This document shows, in pieces, positions 61,701 through 64,000 of a stretch of DNA of 64,000 nt. The DNA is from Megalobrama amblycephala (lineage: Eukaryota; Chordata; Actinopteri; Cypriniformes; Xenocyprididae), in contig NC_063062.1 in the NCBI RefSeq assembly GCF_018812025.1, positions 4,622,013-4,686,012 on the forward strand, given 5' to 3'. The position numbers were made by a program, and so were the translations under genes. Each line of letters starts with the position of its first letter. Position 1 is the stretch's first letter. Below the pieces are notes generated by a model. The model searched no databases. It had not been told where the DNA came from and was given only the letters and a program-made list of their open reading frames with translations.

Positions 61701-63111
61701 ACCCCAAACGACATTTGCTCAATTAAAAAAAAAATGTTCTCTTTGTCCAAATGACATGAAACTTTGTACAGTTGTTAACACTTTCTAGATCTACAAAGAA
61801 AAAAAAATGGAGTGATATCTTGTTTTTATGTTAGTGTAAAACAAGGGTCACACTCAGGGTCTTCGGGGTCTCCACAGACCCCAGACAACAAAATGTAATT
61901 TTGTAACAAAATAATTGTTTTTTAAAAAACAAATGTAATTTTACTCTGTTTATTAATGTTTTTACTTCATATTTGTGCAGTTTTTGGAGGATTTGTCATA
62001 TCTTTTAAATTTATATAAATAAATAAATAGATATTTTTTTATACGAAAACAGCTTATTATGTAAAATTCACTTTATAAAAGACCCACATTTCTAACTTTC
62101 ATTCATGGGGATAACATGGATAATTTGACATGGTTTAGTGTAAGATTTTTGCCCACCTTTTGGAAAATGCAGTTTTAAAAGTAAAAAAAAATATCACTTT
62201 TACCAGTAGACGGCTGCAGAGCTCCACTATTTCCTATGTGTTATTTGACTGACGGAAAGACATCTTTTCACAAGTATTTTTCAGTTGGATTTATATCTAA
62301 ATATTATGAAATCACAATTATGACAATAAAAGACAATAAAAATGACTTTTTGTCAAAGTTTAGCATTTTTTTGTACTGAAAAAAAAAATAAGTTTTTCAA
62401 AAATGTTGATTTTGAGGATGAATATTGTCCATTTTCTAAGTGGAGTCTCATCATAATGTAACAATATTGAAAAACTGTTTTTTTTTTTCAGTTTTTGACA
62501 AAAACTTTGACAAAAAGTAGGCTTTATAATTGTGATTTCAGAATATTTAGATATGAATCCAACTGAAAAAAACGTATGAAAAGATTTTTTTACTTTTATA
62601 ACTGCATTTTCCAAAAGATGGGCAAAAATCTTACACTAAACCATGTCAAATTATCCATTATTACATAAAAGGCTGTTTTTGTACAAAAACTTATTTAAAA
62701 AAATATTTTAAAATTTATTTATATAAATTTAATAAATATGATAAATCCTCCAAAAACTGCATTTTGTTTAAAAAAAAACAAGTATTTTGTTACAAAATTG
62801 CATTTTGTTGCCTGGGGTCTGTGGAGACCGCGAAGACCCTGAGTGTACTTCCCAAACGAAGACCGCACAAGGGTTAAATTACTAATGCCCATATTACAGA
62901 CTGATGCACATGCTTATAAATTCTCCAAAATCAAACACAGACATACTCACATTACGCTGCAGCTGCGTTCTGCTGATATCGCTGATATTGAGTGCGAAGA
63001 GAGTCTCTCGAGCGCCAACGTACAGCATGTTATCCTCTTTACTGAGGAGCAGAGAGGTGTAATTGAAGACTCCATCGGGTGAAAATCTCTTGGCCGACCT
63101 CTCGTTTGCAT
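40730..63111 (-). CDS. sema4b: Semaphorin-4B, all but the N-terminal exon(s)
   Basis: Thirteen exons, in transcript order: 63111-62951, 60871-60809, 58418-58320, 57668-57557, 56756-56640, 55528-55371, 48835-48654, 48182-48032, 45308-45098, 44525-44410, 43988-43831, 41867-41779, 41493-40730. All junctions are AG/GT and the sum closes in frame (792 residues plus stop, first codon split). The sema domain shows [65 protein letters not shown] and [12 protein letters not shown]. Then come a PSI domain ([20 protein letters not shown]), an Ig-like domain (cysteines in VLPCKL and YECWSVEGG), a TM helix ([20 protein letters not shown]) and a tail with SEKRPL and [17 protein letters not shown]. The tail matches SEMA4B specifically. 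The terminal SIV is a class I PDZ ligand. Class-4 semaphorins are membrane ligands for plexins. The signal peptide lies beyond the window. Fish may have two copies (sema4ba/bb). Confidence 0.96.
41969..42692 (+). mobile_element. TTAA-flanked non-autonomous DNA element (AGGTGCC family), copy C
   Basis: AGGTGCCATCGAATTG to CGATGACACCT, with TTAA at 41965-41968 and 42693-42696. It is shorter than copy B by internal deletion. It retains the empty TTAA site near 42428. It inserted into the tail of the dispersed repeat also seen at 17930 and 19140 (TTTTGGGGTCAGTAAGATT). It lies in a sema4b intron. Confidence 0.88.
42886..42915. repeat. (AAT)n microsatellite
   Basis: About nine AAT units in a sema4b intron. 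The rest of 42700-43530 is AT-rich intron with no gene. Confidence 0.9.
43533..43736. mobile_element. 204-bp MITE with telomere-like core
   Basis: The ends GGTAACACTTTATTTTA and the reverse complement of GGTTACACTTTATTTTA are inverted. The core contains CCCTAATCCTAAACCTAACC at about 43625, resembling degenerate telomere repeats. This MITE type is common in fish introns. Confidence 0.85.
44750..44849. mobile_element. Half of a TTAA MITE
   Basis: GATGAGTAAATGATGACAGA and GGGGGTGAATTACCCC precede TTAA (44850-44853). The other arm is missing. It lies in the sema4b intron between exons 9 and 10. Confidence 0.6.
45658..47082 (+). mobile_element. Tc1-like transposon, dead copy 2, nested
   Basis: The ends CAAACCAGATTCCAAAAAAG and CTTTTTTGGAATCGGGTTTG are inverted and flanked by TA (45656-45657 and 47083-47084). 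It is highly similar to 32956-34460. It is oriented opposite to sema4b. Confidence 0.96.
45886..46862 (+). pseudogene. Tc1-like transposase relic, copy 2
   Basis: It starts [21 protein letters not shown] deletion of about 35 bp near 45950 and frame changes near 45910 and 46140 break the N-terminal DNA-binding part. A TGA at 46707-46709 replaces an arginine codon (CGA) that copy 1 retains. The catalytic blocks remain readable ([34 protein letters not shown]). It is inactive, but its lesions differ from those of copy 1. Confidence 0.93.
48190..48650. other. sema4b intron, no gene
   Basis: Short intron between the exons at 48654-48835 and 48032-48182. Complex sequence without repeats or exons. 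Confidence 0.5.
49050..49640. repeat. Segment with recurring ACCGAATGAC motif
   Basis: The string TACCGAATGAC or close variants occurs at about 49098, 49120, 49256 and 49446, with inverse CATTCGGT at 49071 and a decayed form at 49620. Likely a non-autonomous transposon with subterminal repeats; ends not fixed. It lies in the 6.5-kb sema4b intron. Confidence 0.55.
49760..51241. other. Large sema4b intron, no gene
   Basis: No splice-bounded exon was found on either strand. Poly(A) runs occur at 49761 and 50602. The remainder is mostly AT-rich single-copy-looking sequence. Confidence 0.5.
51246..51819. mobile_element. Palindromic TTAA MITE, about 574 bp
   Basis: The ends AGGGTTAGTTCACCTAAAAA and GGGTGAACTAACACT are inverted, with TTAA at 51242-51245 and 51820-51823. 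Long arms include AACACAAATTAAGATATTTT and its inverse. It lies in a sema4b intron. Confidence 0.9.
51871..52600. mobile_element. hAT-like CAGTGTTGGGGAAAG element, right end lost
   Basis: The left end CAGTGTTGGGGAAAGGTACT and many AGTAATGTATTAC/GTTACTTTT strings mark a repeat family I know from fish genomes. The matching right terminus is not present, so the limit is approximate. Confidence 0.7.
52610..53769. other. Complex intronic DNA, possible conserved non-coding element
   Basis: No exon found. 53390-53700 is balanced, repeat-free and dense in transcription-factor-like words (CCATTAGATAATTATT, GACAATCGCTG). A regulatory role is only a guess. Confidence 0.25.
53770..54652. repeat. Minisatellite with 373-bp higher-order unit, rich in AP-1 sites
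   Basis: Short units of the form CAATGATTCAA, GAGTCACT, AATCAGTGGTTTGAA repeat about every 50 bp. A 373-bp block is repeated about twice (53890-54262 and 54263-54635). TGAGTCA occurs at about 54096, 54176, 54245, 54468, 54548 and 54618, and TGACTCA at 53958 and 54328; both are AP-1 consensus words. It lies in the sema4b intron between exons 6 and 7. Confidence 0.9.
54660..55370. other. sema4b intron, no gene
   Basis: Complex sequence, with a short AC run at 55171-55186. No exon until 55371. Confidence 0.5.
56009..56384. mobile_element. Palindromic TTAA MITE
   Basis: AGAGATAGTTTACCCAAAAA to GGATGAACTATCCCT, flanked by TTAA (56005-56008; 56385-56388). It is a member of the AGTTCACCC family, with arms partly decayed. 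It lies in a sema4b intron. Confidence 0.85.
56760..57556. other. sema4b intron, no gene
   Basis: 57190-57480 has strings (AGTGAACCAGGACTAAATGC, TGTGAACACACCCTAA) resembling a degraded dispersed repeat. The rest is unremarkable. Confidence 0.4.
57670..58319. other. sema4b intron, no gene
   Basis: Complex, repeat-poor intron DNA with near-balanced composition. No exon frame with splice sites. It might hold regulatory sequence, but nothing specific can be shown. Confidence 0.4.
58420..59940. other. sema4b intron, AT-rich, no gene
   Basis: 58860-59540 has a short AC run and a block (CAAAAATGGCCGCATTGGAA) that looks like a dispersed fish repeat. No exon found. Confidence 0.4.
59949..60238. mobile_element. 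Palindromic TTAA MITE, short form
   Basis: TGGGTTAGTTCACCCAAAAA to TTGGGTGAACTAACCAT, flanked by TTAA (59945-59948; 60239-60242). The arms share CATTCCAAACCTTTAAG-type strings in opposed orientation. It lies in a sema4b intron. Confidence 0.9.
60340..60700. other. Complex intronic segment, candidate conserved element
   Basis: Repeat-free, GC-balanced DNA close to a sema4b exon, with words such as GGATTATTAATCTAATAA and GGCAGCTGCGTG. A candidate for cross-species conservation only. Confidence 0.25.
61232..61490. mobile_element. Palindromic MITE without clear TTAA ends
   Basis: GGTTCCAAACCTGTATGAGT and its inverse bound two arms with GAACACAAAAGAAGATATTT and CCATTGACTTCCATAGTA in opposed orientation. 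It is the central part of the same palindromic family with decayed outer ends. Confidence 0.85.
61672..62873. mobile_element. 1.2-kb palindromic TTAA element
   Basis: It begins CCCTTATAGGGTC and ends GACCGCACAAGGG, with TTAA at 61668-61671 and 62874-62877. Inside, GGGTCTTCGGGGTCTCCACA is mirrored by TGTGGAGACCGCGAAGACCC, and the arms pair to a centre near 62440. CCC-type ends with TTAA resemble piggyBac-like elements. It codes nothing. It lies in the sema4b intron between exons 1 and 2. Confidence 0.88.
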
Positions 63112-63917
63112 CTATGAGTAGATATGGAAAAAAGAGAGGGGAGAGGGTGGAATGTCAGCAAAACCCAGCCAATAAGATTTACTACTGGAAATATGAATAA
63201 TGTGCAAAAGTCAGATATGTGATTGTGCTTTTCAACACGTTTTACTTCAGGACAAATATTTTTCACTCAGAAATTGCTAGTACATTTCAGAAATGGCAAG
63301 TAACACATTGAAGAGAAAGACTGAAATGGTATTTTCTTGTAAAAAGTACTCCAATAATCTTTGTTTTATTTATAACTGTGAAAAATCGATTGTAATTTTA
63401 ACTGTAAAACTCTATATAAATGCAACAGTAAAAAGCTGTTAATTGGTCAAAACATTGGAGAGTTCCTGTACTACATATGGAGAAAAACTGTAATAGATCT
63501 AATCTTACATTTTGTGTAATTTTACAGTAAAATACTGCTAAATATAGTATTTTACTTTAGTATTTTTTTTTTGTATTTTAGCATTTTTTAAGCCGTAAAA
63601 TGGCATTCCCAGAATTCCCTGTGTGACACTTCACATTTTGATGGATATTTATGTACATTAGTAAAATATATTTTATTTTATTTTATTAACTCTGTTTATC
63701 CTCCTTGCCAGCAAACCAATATTGTATGTAGTCTAGGTCATATTTTCTTTTACTTGAATGAGTGTATTTGTTTTGTTATTATAAATTCACTATTATTTAA
63801 TATTTTTATTTATTGTATTTATTTATTTTATATCTTATACATTTATTTTGTTTATTTTATTTATTATTATTATTTTATATATTTATTTATTTATTTTATA
63901 TCTTATTCATTTCTTTT

Positions 63918-63919
<2 letters not shown>
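63112..63919. other. sema4b intron, no gene
   Basis: AT-rich DNA. 63350-63610 has TTTTACAGTAAAATACTG and related words typical of a dispersed repeat. The exon(s) coding the signal peptide and start are not here. Confidence 0.45.

Positions 63920-64000
<81 letters not shown>
63920..64000. repeat. (TA)n microsatellite running off the window
   Basis: At least 81 bp of TA dinucleotides to the last base. The array may be a sequence or assembly break point. Confidence 0.97.

Overview
This is a vertebrate nuclear window and almost certainly comes from a teleost of the carp/zebrafish group (Cyprinidae). Genes are split into short exons with GT-AG introns, and the proteins are recognisably vertebrate. 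About half of the non-coding DNA is made of DNA-transposon families of the kind that fill cyprinid genomes: Tc1-like elements, hAT-like MITEs, TTAA-flanked palindromic MITEs, and long microsatellites. I see no bacterial or viral genes, no CRISPR array and no convincing tRNA or rRNA gene.

There are four genes. (1) An FKBP8-type tail-anchored TPR protein on the + strand: five 3' exons between 2755 and 8962, with the FK506-binding part lying before the window. (2) serf2 on the + strand (14429-16438): three small exons coding a complete 60-residue protein, with a recognisable housekeeping-type promoter. (3) rasef (RASEF/Rab45 family) on the - strand: 17 coding exons from 31122 down to 17129, complete at 663 residues, with two EF-hands, a coiled coil and a Rab-like GTPase domain. 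One intron uses a GC donor. (4) sema4b on the - strand: 13 exons from 63111 down to 40730, covering all but the N-terminus of a class-4 semaphorin (sema, PSI, Ig-like, TM and a tail ending in a PDZ-binding motif). Exon phases and total lengths close in frame for all four genes. serf2 and rasef are tail to tail, with their poly(A) signals about 110 bp apart. The genes show no obvious shared pathway.

Layout: 1-2750 is an upstream intron holding a dead Tc1-like copy between GGAT/GATA microsatellites. 2755-9185 is the FKBP gene, with a foldback minisatellite element in its first visible intron. 9190-14160 is intergenic and full of TTAA-flanked elements, one nested in another. 14165-16700 is serf2. 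16800-31450 is rasef with at least eight transposons in its introns. 31450-40700 is intergenic and probable sema4b 3' UTR, carrying two Tc1-like relics, GATA and AC arrays and a second copy of the foldback minisatellite. 40730-63111 is sema4b, with a nested Tc1 copy, an AP-1-motif-rich minisatellite and several palindromic MITEs. 63112-64000 is an AT-rich intron ending in a TA array.

The most striking non-genic features are: two copies of a TACGGAAGAGG-ended foldback element built of 69-bp tandem units in opposed orientation; at least thirteen insertions with TTAA at both ends, one proven by paralogous empty sites in this window; a MITE with a perfect 8-bp target duplication; and a near-perfect 39-bp-arm hairpin.
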